Assembly (NCBI RefSeq): GCF_036588685.1
Contig: NC_086379.1
Span: 72,819,727 to 72,883,726 of the forward strand
Origin: Mytilus trossulus
Lineage: Eukaryota > Mollusca > Bivalvia > Mytilida > Mytilidae
Length of the DNA stretch: 64,000 nt
Direction of reading: 5' to 3'
In this document: piece after piece, positions 1 through 13,100 of the stretch
Layout: each line of letters begins with the position of its first letter
How positions within the stretch are numbered: position 1 is the stretch's first letter
Notes under the pieces: generated by a model
Told to the model about the DNA's origin: nothing
Database searches by the model: none
Seen by the model: the letters and a program-made list of their open reading frames with translations, nothing else
Program-made: the position numbers and the translations under genes

Positions 1-93
1 CTTGTCTTAAAAGTAAATATGAGCTATTTAATGTCATGAATTCATCTTTCTGTAAACTTTCTATTTAAAGATTTACCTGTATCTGTGTTTATA

Positions 94-436
94 TGCCCCA
101 CCTTAGTAGGGGCATTATGATTTTCGTTCTGTGCGTCTGTTTGTCCATTTGTATCTGTGTACTATAGATTCATTCTTATTTTGAGGTTTTAATGCAAATA
201 TTGCAGTGGTTCTGGTTAAAGAATTTTAAAGAAACTCATAATAGTTCATTTACCCATCAAAGACAGAGACCATATTAAATTGTTTTCTGTACTTATATCT
301 TATATCATTTGTCTCAACAAGGTATTATATTTTCTGGACTCTGCGTCTGTCTGTCCATCTGTTTCTTATCAGGTTAAAGTTTTGGCTTACAGTAATTTGT
401 GGCAACATTAACTTGAAACTTAACTTGTCCTACTGA
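94..436 (+). repeat. ATGCCCC-hairpin dispersed repeat, fragments
   Basis: Starts with ATGCCCC and returns GGGGCAT after 11 bases, followed by a GTCTGT/TCCAT-rich stretch. A relative at 14949-15117 has the same hairpin start followed by the TCGTCTGTTCGTCCG pattern, and a third lies reversed at 48780-49035. A second partial copy begins near 320. Lies in a CCDC57 intron. Confidence 0.5.
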
Positions 437-680
437 GTTAGACTATTTACCGGATTTGTAATAACAAAGGCAACACGACGGGTGTAACATGTGGAGCAGG
501 ATCGGCTTACCCATTCCGAAGCAACTGAGATCATCCACAGTTTTGGAGGGGTTTGGGTTGCTAAGTCTTTAGTTTTCAATGTTGTGTCTTCTGTACTCTT
601 ATTTGTCTGTTTTTTTAGTGTTTTAGTCCTTCTAAGACATGAACAGCTTCATTTGTTATCTTTTTGTACATGAAATAAGC
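437..680 (+). repeat. Dispersed repeat (intact paralogue of a transposon target site)
   Basis: From the words GACTATTTACCGGATTTG and CAACACGACGGGTG onward this tracks the sequence on the two sides of the 21274-24143 element (21242-21273 plus 24149-24340). It continues into a GTTTGTCTGTTTGTTTTTT-type stretch. Probably the 3' end of a retroelement; I see no coding remnant. Its value is as an uninterrupted version of the split copy. Confidence 0.6.
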
Positions 681-1146
681 AGATGTGGTATAAATGCCAA
701 TGGTATACATGTAACTCTGCACCAGAAACAGAATGATATAGAAGTTAGTAACTTACGGTCACTAAATAGCCACTTGATGTTTACTTTTAATATATATATG
801 TAAAAGGTTGTTATTTTTATATTTATGAAATTATGAAAACTTTTATAATTGATAAGAACGACAACTTTTAAGAAAAGTACCAAACAAATTAAGTTTTAAG
901 CTACCATGCATGTTCATGTATATGATAGGCTTGTTTTAGTACTGGACATTTTCATTGAATATTATTTTCCCCCAATGTTTTATATGATTTAACAGTATTT
1001 TCATTCATCTTTTGCATATATTTTGTATATAACTATTCATAAACAATTAAGGTGACCTTCAGATTTATATGTTGTCTTATAGAGGTACATAATATCTCAT
1101 TTAATTAATCTCCTACTCATAGACTTAATTTGTATTTTCTTTTAAG

Positions 1147-4100
1147 AATGGAAACATTAGAAGCAGCTTATGTAGAAAAGGACAAACAGTTAAATGAAGA
1201 AAAATCCAAACTTCAGAAGTTGAAGGAAGATTTTAAGTATAATTTAAAGCTTTTAGAAGAGAGAGATCAAGAGTTAGACAGATATGATAAAATATTTGTA
1301 GGTAAGTGACCATATTTTAACTAAAGAGAGCCGTGGTGTAGTGGTTAGTGCATTGGACTACAAACACAAAGGTTCCTAGTTCGATTCCCGTTCGGGATGA
1401 AAATTTCAGGAATAAATTTCGGCTCTCCCTTGACACAATTTGCGGGTATGGTCTTGAGGAAAAGATGATAGTCTGTCGGAAGGGGACGATAAATGGCTGA
1501 CCTGTGTTAAGAGAGAGCCATATCTCTTGCACATTAAAGACACCCTTGTAGATTTCGAAAAAGAGTAGGCTAATGCCGCTACAAGGCAGCACTCGCACCC
1601 GCAAAGTGGAAAGGGATTAATATAAGTTGCAAAACTTGTTTCCCAATCCACTATAAATAAATATGTTTAAACTCAACTTGAGGTTGTGATTGGGCTGTCT
1701 TCACAGATTTCTTTCAATAGTATTTAATTTGCTTTAAGAATAAATCTAGCATACTCAGATATACCATTACTATGTGTGAATCTTGACTACAGTTGTGATA
1801 ACCTGGAATAATTGGTCATATTTTATTATGTTTCTCATGTTTCCCATTGATATCTTTAAAATGGGAAACAAGCTGTCAAATTTGTGTTCTCTCATTTGTA
1901 TTAAATTCTCATATTTGATTTATTACATACTAAAACTTTATTCAAATTACCAAAACTAAAAACAATACAATTTTTTTTTTTTTTCATTTGTAATTTGTGA
2001 TAAATGTGCAGGACATAATCGACAAGTCATATTTTTTTTACTATTTTTTCATTTTTATATAGATCTAAAAACTGAACTGAGCATGAAGAATGGTGAGACA
2101 AGTGAACTAAAGATACAGATAGATGACTTGAAATCAGTGATAGCTAGAGATAACCAAGCTAAGGATGAGTTACAGAGACATTATCAACAAAGACTCAAGG
2201 AAAAACAAGCAGAAGTTGACTCATTTAAATGGTATTTCATATATTATACTATTTTATCAATAACAAAATTTTGTGGAGTTACATGAACAAGAGACAACAA
2301 CCCAAAGTTAAAAATAACCAAAAAAAGACATTCATTGACACTCAACAGGGGTCTATAAAATATGTCAAGCTCTAAATTTTCCATGGTTTACAAAAATTGT
2401 GAATAAATTAAAAACAACACAAAACATCAACCTTTACATTTTGTGTATTTCTAAAAGAAAGAAAAACAATATGTATGACGCACCATTACCCTTGATAGGA
2501 TTCCTTACCTAACACAGGGACATGCAAATTTGGTGTGGTTAAACTAGTTTTTATAGATCTCAATCATTCATTATTAGCCCAGTTACTTGGTATTTTCAGC
2601 CTTTGGCTTAAGATTATTTTTGTCAAAAAACACTTTTTATGTATCTAAAGCTTGAAATAAGGAATTGCTTGTTCATTAAAAAAAAAAAATCCTTTACTAT
2701 AGCAATAAAGATGCTGAATTACAAGATGAAAGAAAAGAATTTGAGCAGTTTAAAAGAAATCTTCAGAGGAAAATGACAGAAGTTGAAGAAGAGCTTGATA
2801 CTCAGAGAAGGGAATTAGAAACAAGTAAATTATTGATGTGTTCTATTTCATAAGTCTAGAATGATCATGATTAATGTATAAACAAGAAATACAAGGGAGA
2901 TAATTGACTGATGTAATTAAGAATTTGTGGTATTTTATATTTTTTTTATCATATAATGCAACATTCTATTCCCCCGTTTTGTCTTTTCTACCTTCTTTAA
3001 TCTGAAAATACTTATCACTTATATCATGATAAAAGAATTAACATTGTGGTGCCATATAGTAACCTATGGTTGTTAACTTCTACATCATTTGGTCTCTGGT
3101 GGGGAATTGTCTCATTGCAAATCATATCATGTATTTATATATGTTGAGTTTGACCCTTCAAAAATTAGAACTAACAAAGATTTTACCTTCATCAACTTTT
3201 TGAATATTTTATTCTGTTTTGTGTGTTTTTTGCAAATTGATTTAACAAGGCATCATCTTGGACTATTTATTAATTTGTTCAAATCCTTGTTAAAATTTAG
3301 TTTGCTCTTGTAATTCTTGGTAAAATTTAAATAGCTATTTTCAATGACACTGTTGCTATAGTTACTTCAAGAAGATCACAAAATAACATATTATATTTTC
3401 ATTTAATCTCTCTAAGAAAACATTACCTTATTCAGTAAGAAAATTATAATTTTTGGTTTATACTACAAAACTGGGTTAAAACCATCATGTCCATCTGTTA
3501 TGCAATTTCCAAAGTGTAAGTTGTTTTAAAACACCTAGCAGAATACTGGATAAAAAGATATGGCTTTCACATTTAGGTTTTGCAAGACCTTTTTTTTGTA
3601 ATACAATTTAAAATCTAAAATCAACCATAAGTACCTGTATATAAACCGCCATTTCTTTTCAACCTTCCTGAAGATTTTGTGAGAAAATAGACATCTGGAA
3701 AATTTCTTCTCAAGTTGATATTAAATAAAATACCTACATGAACACTGACAGCCATTTAAAAGAGTAAACACATAGAAAAGAGTAAAGTAGATTTAAATGT
3801 TATATATTTTTGTAAAACAACAGGTTATGAAGATGTTCTGAAGAAGAGAGAACACGAGTTCAGAGTTAACAGTAATGAAATGAACAGTAAAGTTCTAGAA
3901 TATGAACTGAAGGTAAGGAGCAGTAATATAGTTTATTATTTTTTTATGGTTTCGAAAAAAATAAAAAAATATGGGCAGGGTTCTCACCAAGGCGAGTCAA
4001 AAATTCTATCTGGACTAACTGGTGAGTTCAAGAATGATTAAAACTTGCATAAAGTGAGCATAAAAAAAATTTAAAAAAAATCCAGTTTAGATTTAATTTC

Positions 4101-7100
4101 TTTGCCCAATTTTGTAAAGGAAACCCGAAATGATAAATCATACGGGAAGATCTGTCTTTTATTAATCAATCTCTTGAAAAACCAGGAGACCACAAAGATA
4201 CATCACTTTATAATCTGAAACACTTTGACAGATTGTCATTTTACATTTCCTTTATAAGGAAATGGGCTCTTAAAGGCTATTGTTGTTATGCAGCCACTCT
4301 TGACACTAGTACAACACACACTTATAGATTGATAGAAATGATTATGCTACAGACTAGTAATGTTCTTATACTTGAACTTCTATTAATTAGCTCCTTCATT
4401 TGTCATTGTTTTACATAGTGATGCCAATCTAGTGACCTTGATTAGTTTTCTTGTTTGAATTGTTTTACATTGTCTTTTTGGGGCCTTTTATAGCTGACTA
4501 TGCGATATGCGGTACGGTGACCTGTAGTCGTTTATTGCTGTGTTATTTTGGTCTCTTGTGGAGAGTTGTCTCATTGGCAATCATACCCCATCTTCTTTTT
4601 TTATATTGATGAAAGTTAGTTTTAGATAGTAGATGACTTAATATCTTGTATACAGATGCCCTTTGTTGTGAAGATTTAGTCTGGTCCATGAAAAAATGTC
4701 ATGGTTCATCAAGTGCTTAATTACCTATACAGTTACCAGTGGTAACTTACCAAATAATGTTCTTACTTATTATGAATAATATATTTTGTATGTAAAATAT
4801 TGCAATGTTTACATGTCTGTCTGTCAACAGCCTGTGGCCACCAATGGGTAACAGCTTATATGGTTTTGTCAGATTTGGAACATTGAATCATGAAGTGCTG
4901 TGTTTGGAAAGTGTCATACTGTGCTTGTTAAAGAACTCTTCGACAAATTTAATTTTATGATGTTTCTGTGTGTTGTTTTTCATCATAGAGCTTTAGCTTA
5001 CCTTATATGATGGGTCCATTGTTTAAAACTTTATTCTGTTGTGTAGATGGTAAGTCATTCAATTTCTTGTATATCACAGATCATGTTTACAGATTTTATT
5101 GTAGTTTACTTAATTCTAACAACTTTTTTTCCCCCTTTATACAGCCTATTCGCCTTAATCGAAAATGATAATGTAGCTTTTTCATTCAGATTTATGCATA
5201 CTTTTTACTTTCAATGTACCTTTATTTATAGAGCAATGCAGAATATCATTCCATCATATGAAAAATCATACAAGTGCAGACAAAATCAAATTTATTTCAT
5301 CATCTGTGTCTATAAATACATATTTTATGGTAAATCACAAAATGAGTTAACATTAATATTTTGAGTTATTTTATAGTTCCTTTTGATAAATAAATGATAA
5401 CTAGTCACTTAATGTTCAGTGATTAATATTACCTTCATAAGCGTTGATCTGTTCATTTTTAATTTCAAATCCTTTTTAGTGTTTAATTGTTAGCTATGTT
5501 TGCAAGTCATGATAGATAAAGATCTGCTATTTGTCAGAATAATGTTTCCTGTTAGGATGAAATCATGAAATGTCTTCTCACGAACTGTCAACACTGTTTT
5601 TATTTCTATTTTTAAGTCCTTTAAGTTTTAGACTGTCTTTAGTGCATAATGTAATCATTTGGTGAAGAGGAATTTTACGTAAATAGTCAATACATGTACA
5701 GTTATTTTACAGTTGATGATTGTTCTCCTCATATCTGTTTGTTTAGGGTTTCTAGTCTTATCACTTCTGTAGTTAATCACAATAAGCTTGTCACAATGAA
5801 TAATTAAAAACAAATAATGTACAATTATTTACATTCCAAAGTTAAATTGTATTTTGTAACCTTAGATAGCCTCTCCTGTATGTTGATGTATTAGACGGAC
5901 TATATCATATTGTTCAATGGTGTCCAGAAGGTCGATTAATGGATCCAGATCCTGTTTGGAAAAATAATATCTTTTCCATAGATATCTGAACAAATCAGAA
6001 GGAAACTTGAGATCTGAAAATTCTTTGTCAAAAGCAAATCCTTCACAATTCAATTGTATCACTAACTTTATTTTAGAAACATCTTGTTCGTCCAACATGT
6101 TTGATAACTTTAAAATAAATTTAGTAAATTCTGATGACATTTTAGTTGACATTCTTTCATGAATGAATATGAATAGATATGTATGTTCTTCCAAGGAAAG
6201 AAAGAATTTTTGTTTATCCAATGAAATAAAGGAAATTTATTTTTTGACAATTTTGGTTGTTCTTTCCGGCCACAAGTTATATCAGAATACGTAAACAGAA
6301 AATCACTCGGAACACACCACTTGAGAAGACCAAATTAACCATTGTAAAGTTTTGCACTTCTTTACAGGAAGTAATGATCTAACAAGTACAATATCTTAAA
6401 TCATCACATAACATAAGGTAGACTACATCATTTGATGTTCACATTTTTAGGTCATCTGATCCAAAGGCATCCTTCGTTTGTCATCTGTTGTCATCGTCCG
6501 TCGTTAACTTTTGCAAAAATCTTATCCTCTGAAACTACTGGGCCTAATTTAACCAAACTTGGCCACAATCATCATTGGGGTATCTAGTTTAGAAAATGTG
6601 TGCCTGGTGATCTGACCAACCAACCAAGATGGCAGCCATGGCCAAAAATAGAACATAGGGGTAAAATGTAGATTTTTGTTTAATTCTCTGAAACCAAAGC
6701 ATTTAGAGCAAATCTGGCATGGGGTAAAATTGTTTATCAGGTCAAGATCTATCTGCCCTGAAATTTGCAGATGAATCGGACAACCAGTTGTTGGGTTGAT
6801 GCCCCCTGAATTGGTAATTTTAAGGAAATTTTGCTATTTTTGGTTATTATCTTGAATATGTGAGCGACACAGACTCTTTAGAGCCTCTAGTTTTTCCTGC
6901 GACAAAAGCAATTTGTGATACATAGGTATTACAATCTGGCAGTGGCAGTTGTGACAATGGCAATCATTATGGCTAAAGCTTTTGTTTAAAGCTTTATATT
7001 CAGAATGTAGAAGACTGGATTCTTCATACCTTGTGTGCATATACCTTTTGTTACCAAGTTTCTGTCTGTCATATGTCCATTATCCTTGACCTCATTTCAT

Positions 7101-10100
7101 GGTTCAGTGACTGCTTGTAAAAAAATTACAGTGTTTTTGTTCAGTGAAATACTCCCTTATGATGAGTAATGTGATTCATATATTTGGTATGAGTTCCTTG
7201 CAACATCTACATGTATGTCAGGTAGGGTTTACCTGACCCTTTCTTTATTCCCTGGATCTGTGATCAAGGTTAAAGTTATGTGGTCAAGTCCATATATTTG
7301 TTCTATGAGCAATAGATCAACTTTATTTGGTATATGGAATGATTATAAGGGGTACATGTCTGTCTGACAGGTTTCATCTGACCTTAGTCTCCATGACCTT
7401 AACTTATTGGTTCTTTGAACAATGTTAAGTTGTTGTGTATTGCCTATTGGTCTATTTCTCAGATATTGTAAGCAATAGGACCACTATGTTTTGTTTATGA
7501 AATGATTTCAGGTTTACATGTCTGTTTGGCAGGTTTCATAGAGTTTTTGTAGTTTAGTCTATTTCTCAAGTATTATAAGCAATAGGTCAAATATATTTAG
7601 AGTATGGAACTATTGTGAGGTGAACATGTCTGTCTGTCAGGGTTCTTTTGAACATTGGCCTCATTTTTGTTGTTAATTGGTGAGGGGGTCATTGGTCAAT
7701 GATATGTTTAACCGGATTTTTGTGACAAAAATGTCGGTTATTGATTTGGGCTTGTACGACGGGTGGGCAGCAATCAAATGTTGTCTGTGCATTAACTCAT
7801 GAACCGTTCAACCAAAGCTTTTAAAATTTTAATATGTTGTTACTGACAACTAAATGAAAGTCCAGTTCAATAATGGCGATTTTGACTTTTAAAGTTCAGG
7901 AGTTATGGTTCTTGAAAGATTGAAAAATGGAGTTTCCGTGTCCGTGCATTTACGCATAGTCGACACATTTCAGCATGTGCACTCTTCATTTTATTTGACA
8001 GATTTAGATTAAATATACATTGATGTTTTCCACCATTGCTGTTATACACTTGCATATTGGTTTGTTTGACCTTTCAAGGAATCTATAAGTTCCAAACTAT
8101 ATAATAAGAAAAATCCTTCTTTTTCAGGCCAAGTTACTTGCAAAGGAATTAGAAATCATGAAGTCAATGCAAAAGAAGAATTCAGATGAATATAAACAGG
8201 TGGAAACAAGCAACTTACAGCTAGATAAAATATTGAAAGAGAAAGACTGGGAGTTGGCTGATTGTAAAGCTATGTATACTGCTAAGTAAGTACAGACAAA
8301 CATACAGACAGACTCACAGCTAGATAAAATATTGAAAGAGAAAGACTGGGAGTTGGCTGATTGTAAAGCTATGTATACTGCTAAGTAAGTACATGAAAGA
8401 CAGACAGACAGACATTCAAACTGACAAACTCAAGACAGACAGACATTCAAACTGACAAACTCCAGACAGTCAGATATTCAAACTGACAAACTTTAGACAG
8501 ACAGACATTAAAATTCTTAAGCAATGTAAACATGATAATTTCATGTTTCTCAATAACAATAAAACAGGAGGTTTTTAGTAAAGAATAGAATAGAATTGAG
8601 AATGGAAACAAAGAATAAGTCAGTTTCAAATTTTTTAGGACTGCAAAAAGTTTGTGCGTCATATAATGCTATCATGTTGTCTGCGTCGTTGTCCAAAGAT
8701 GCGTTTAGTTTCAGGACAATAACTTTAGTGAATGGATCTCTATAATTTTTTACCAAAAGGTTCAATACCACTTAAGAACAGTTGGGATTCCGTTTGGGGA
8801 TTATGGTCCCAAAGGTTTAGGAATTAGGGACCATGAAAGGGGCCTAAATAAGTATATTTGTAGTTTCCAGTCAATAACTTGTGTTTAAGTGTATACATCT
8901 CTCTGAAATTATACCACAAGTTTCCATATGGGATCTTATGGGGGTTATAGCTCAAATCATTTAGCAATTAGGGGCAAAAAGGGGAAAAACAAGGGTTTTT
9001 CTGTTTAAAGGACAATTTAAAAGCAGTGTTAGGGAGGTAATCCAATTCCATTTAAAGAATACTGTTATGTCTATTTGATTACCTCCCTTACACTGCTTGA
9101 AAGTTATGTAAAAAAAAAAAAAAAAGATGATTGTCTTGAGATGATTAGCTGTAAATTTATTTTTAGAAATTACTACTAATTAATATTAATTTGAACCATG
9201 ACTTTATGTCATTTTATTTTTTATAATATTAACATTTTATGATGTATTTTTGAGTAGTTATTGTTGCAAACTTTATTAGAATTGAAGGGGCATTGGTACA
9301 ATTTTTCTAATTTCAGATTTCAGAAATTAAAAAGAAAATTTCTTCAAATATTTTTTTTTGGAGAGGATTAATATTAAACAGCATAGTGTATCGTTCAAAA
9401 GCAAAATAAAATTTAAGTTCATTAGACCATTCATTCTGTGTCAGAAACCTATGCTGAGTCAACTATTTAATCACAATCCAAATTCAGAGCTGTATCAAGC
9501 TTGAATGTTGTGGGCGTACTTGCCGCAACTGTTCAAGGTTCAACCTCTGTGGGTGTATAAAGCTAAGCCCTGCGGAGCATCTGGTTACCTTTATAGAAAT
9601 AAATCTTTTTTATACTTCAGAACAACAGAATTAGAGAATAAATTACAACAGACTGAATTGTCTATGAACAGAATGAAGGAAGATTTTCAGAGGAAGTAAG
9701 TTGTTCTAGTTAATAGGTTATTATTGTACGTCAGTCTTAAGTAAATTATTTAAAGTATTTAGATAAACACTTGTCCTCAATCACACTCTTCCGTCTAATC
9801 AAGGAAAACATACAATTTGACAATTGCGTTTTTCTTTTCTTTCATTTCCTTGTGTATACATAATACACTTAATTGAACTAGTATGTCAGTTGGTCAGTTA
9901 GTTTTGTGTGTCTGTAGAGAAATTCAGAAGTCATTTTGTTCACTTTACATTTATGACATTTTTAGCTCATTGATACTGTCAGAGAAATATAGATTTCACC
10001 ACAGCAACAAGTGTATTACGTTAAAAATATGTGAAAATAGCACAAACATGACCACTTGTAACAAAGTTGCGAAATTTAAGCTCCCCTTAAATAGTTTACA

Positions 10101-13100
10101 AAATACATTTTTGTTTTAATAAAAAAAACAAGTTTGTCGCACAGTATATAAGCTATTAGTTATGGTTCATAATTTGTTGGACTATTTTTAATGTAAGGAT
10201 AAACATTAGTTAGAAAAGACATGACCAATACAGGGTAAAGCAGATGGTAAAATTGTGTCCCCATTTTGTAAGTATTATCCAGAGCAAGTACTCCAGTACT
10301 ACTCCATAATATCATAAGTACCATTACTTTAAATGTAAATCGTCACAAAGTCTTCTTAATTTCTTAATTGTGTTTGTAAAAACTACATTTATATTGATTT
10401 TTTAGTGTCAAGATTATGCTAGGATCATGCACCAATAGATAATATACAACTTTTCTAAGTAATAGGTTGTTCCACTTAAAGCTCATGTGATCATGTTATG
10501 AAGTTTACTTTGAAATGAAAGAAAAGGACTTCCATAACTGTTGAAAGCTATTTGACAGAATAGAAAGATAAGAACTAAAATTCTCCTTTTGATTGCAATG
10601 GACAGTATATTTTGTAACTAATATGTTCGTGTTGATTGCAATAAACAGTATATTTTAGGTGGACCTGAATCTATTGCATTTTACTTTGAATGATATTTAT
10701 CTTTAAACTAATTAAAGCATGTATTTTGAAATTACCTTTTTGTATTTTAAAGTATAGGACCATTCAAAATGGAGAAAGTTTGAGGTATATTTTGTTGTAT
10801 GAAAGCATTTTCATATATGAAAAAATGCCTTAGTTTGAGATGAGATATTCCTCATCATCCATAAATATGAGTTATAATTAGGTAGTTAATAAAAAAAGCA
10901 ATGACACAAGACTTCTTTATCTACAGACATGCAGAAATGGATAGATATGGGCGTGAAAAAGAGGCTGCCTTAGCCAAGGTGAAGGAGGGGTATGCTGAGA
11001 GAGAACAGTCACTTCAGAATACAATCAGAGACCTACAGTCAAAGTTAGAAGACAGTCAAGTGGAAATCAGAAAACTACAATGGTCTTATTCTGATCTACA
11101 GAAAGAAAAGGAAATACAGGCTGAAAAGTGAGTATTGAAACAGGGAAGTAAGGATTCAAATTGGTTTAAATTTGGTTCTGTTAAAGAAATTACAACAGAC
11201 TTAGTCTGAGTCTCATAGCAAATCTCTCTTATATACAAAAAATCAGGTATTTATAGAAATAAGATTGTTTACTCATACATATATACATATATAGATAGTG
11301 ATGCCCATAAAATGTAACCATTTGTTTAATATGGTCATGCTTCAGACAAACAAATTACTAACAGATAAAGATAGAAATAATCATATTGTTATCTGATGTT
11401 GAATGTTTTACATGTGAATTTCCTAAATACCTTTTTATATATATATATATGCATTTAATTTAGTTTTCTGATCAAAATTTGTTCTTTTCATTTTAAATTT
11501 ACAAATAACAAAGGAATTAAGATGTCAAATTAAAGTAAAAAGTTTTTTATTTAAGATTGAATGATGAGATTGTACAATTAAAAGAGAAATGGGATAAACA
11601 GATTGTAGAAGTGTCGAGAAGTCAGGTCAATAAAGACATAGAAGTTCAAACTCGCAGAGAAAATGAAGAAAAACTGAGGGCAGAAATAAATCAAAAGAAA
11701 CAGGATATAGAAAGGTTTGTGTGATAAACAGGATGTAAATCTTTAGGAATTTGTCAGTTGTTTATGTACTTGGCCTTTAGACTTTGGTGTAAAAATATCT
11801 TATCATCCATCAGTACCACATCTTAGTCTCATACTGGTACAATGTTTTGTTTGTAACTATTCATCTTTTACCTTCAGATCATGGTGTTGCCCATCATTGA
11901 CCCACATTTACCTGTATATATAATTGTATATATATGTATATTATTCTTTTTGGTATGGGTTGTATCTTATTAAATCAGTCATTTGCTTAAACCAATTTTG
12001 TTCTGTGTAGGTAAATGTGAAATGTATTCGCAACAGAGAGAAAAACTTGCCAATAAGTTTAATTTTTTTCTGTGCTGTACAAATATCCAGCCAGTTTAAC
12101 AGTGTGTTGAAACTTATCAATTTATCTAGCCAATTTAACAAACATACAGTTTTTTTATCCCAATTGTTGAGTTAGTTTTCGAAATGGACAAGACATGACT
12201 TAAAAGCGCACTGAATGTTCATGTAGTATTTGCTGGTGGACATTAAGCTGTACTACATCTGCCCAAACCTGTTTCTGCCTTATATCATTATAAGTGAAAG
12301 AATCAACTACATTTTGATTACTGTTATACAGGTACAAAAAAGAGTTAAGCCAGGCAGCTGACAGAGAGGCCAGTTTAGACAGAAGTCAGGCCCAATTAGA
12401 ACTTGACTGGCAGAGAAGATTTGAGGATGTAGAGAGAAACCAGTATGAGAAATCAGAAGAATTGATACAGAAATTAACCAGAAATAGAGATGATGTGAGT
12501 TTAAGAATAGAATTTGATGTTATATCAGTGATTAGTTCATCATGTACATACATTTGAGATTGAGTCAAAAAATAGTATAAAAAGCCAAAAATGTATATAG
12601 TTTAGATATAAGAAGATGTGGTATGAGTGCCAATGAGACAACTCTCTGTCCATGTCACAATTTGTAAAAGTAAACCTTTTTAGATCAAAGTACAGTCTTC
12701 AACACAGAGCCTTAAGTCACATCGAACAGGAAGCTATTAAGGGCCCCAAAAATAACTAGTTTAAAACCATTCAAACGGGAAAACCAAAAGTCTAATTTAT
12801 AGAAATGAGAAACAGGTATGAACCACATCAACAAACAACAACTACTGACAATCAAGTTCATTTTAATCTTTCACTCTTTTCTTATGATTTATTTCACTGT
12901 AGAAAAAAGTGTTTAGCATTGATTTAAGATTTCCAAGTGTAGCAAATAGAACATTCACCAGTTTTAGGGGAGATGATAATTATGTTATTACACTCTCCAA
13001 GGTGCATATTGTCAAATGAACAATTTTTCATAAAAATAAACAATAATAGATATAATGGTTAGGATTTCAAAAGTGAATAAACTAGCAAGTATTTTATAAT

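Noticed and set aside
1325-1400. Possible tRNA gene
   Set aside because: Boxes A and B are present but no stable acceptor or anticodon stem is evident, and the non-tRNA body follows directly; it is a SINE head.
5047-5364. 105-codon plus-strand ORF
   Set aside because: AT-rich, Phe/Tyr/Ile-heavy with no domain pattern; intronic chance ORF.
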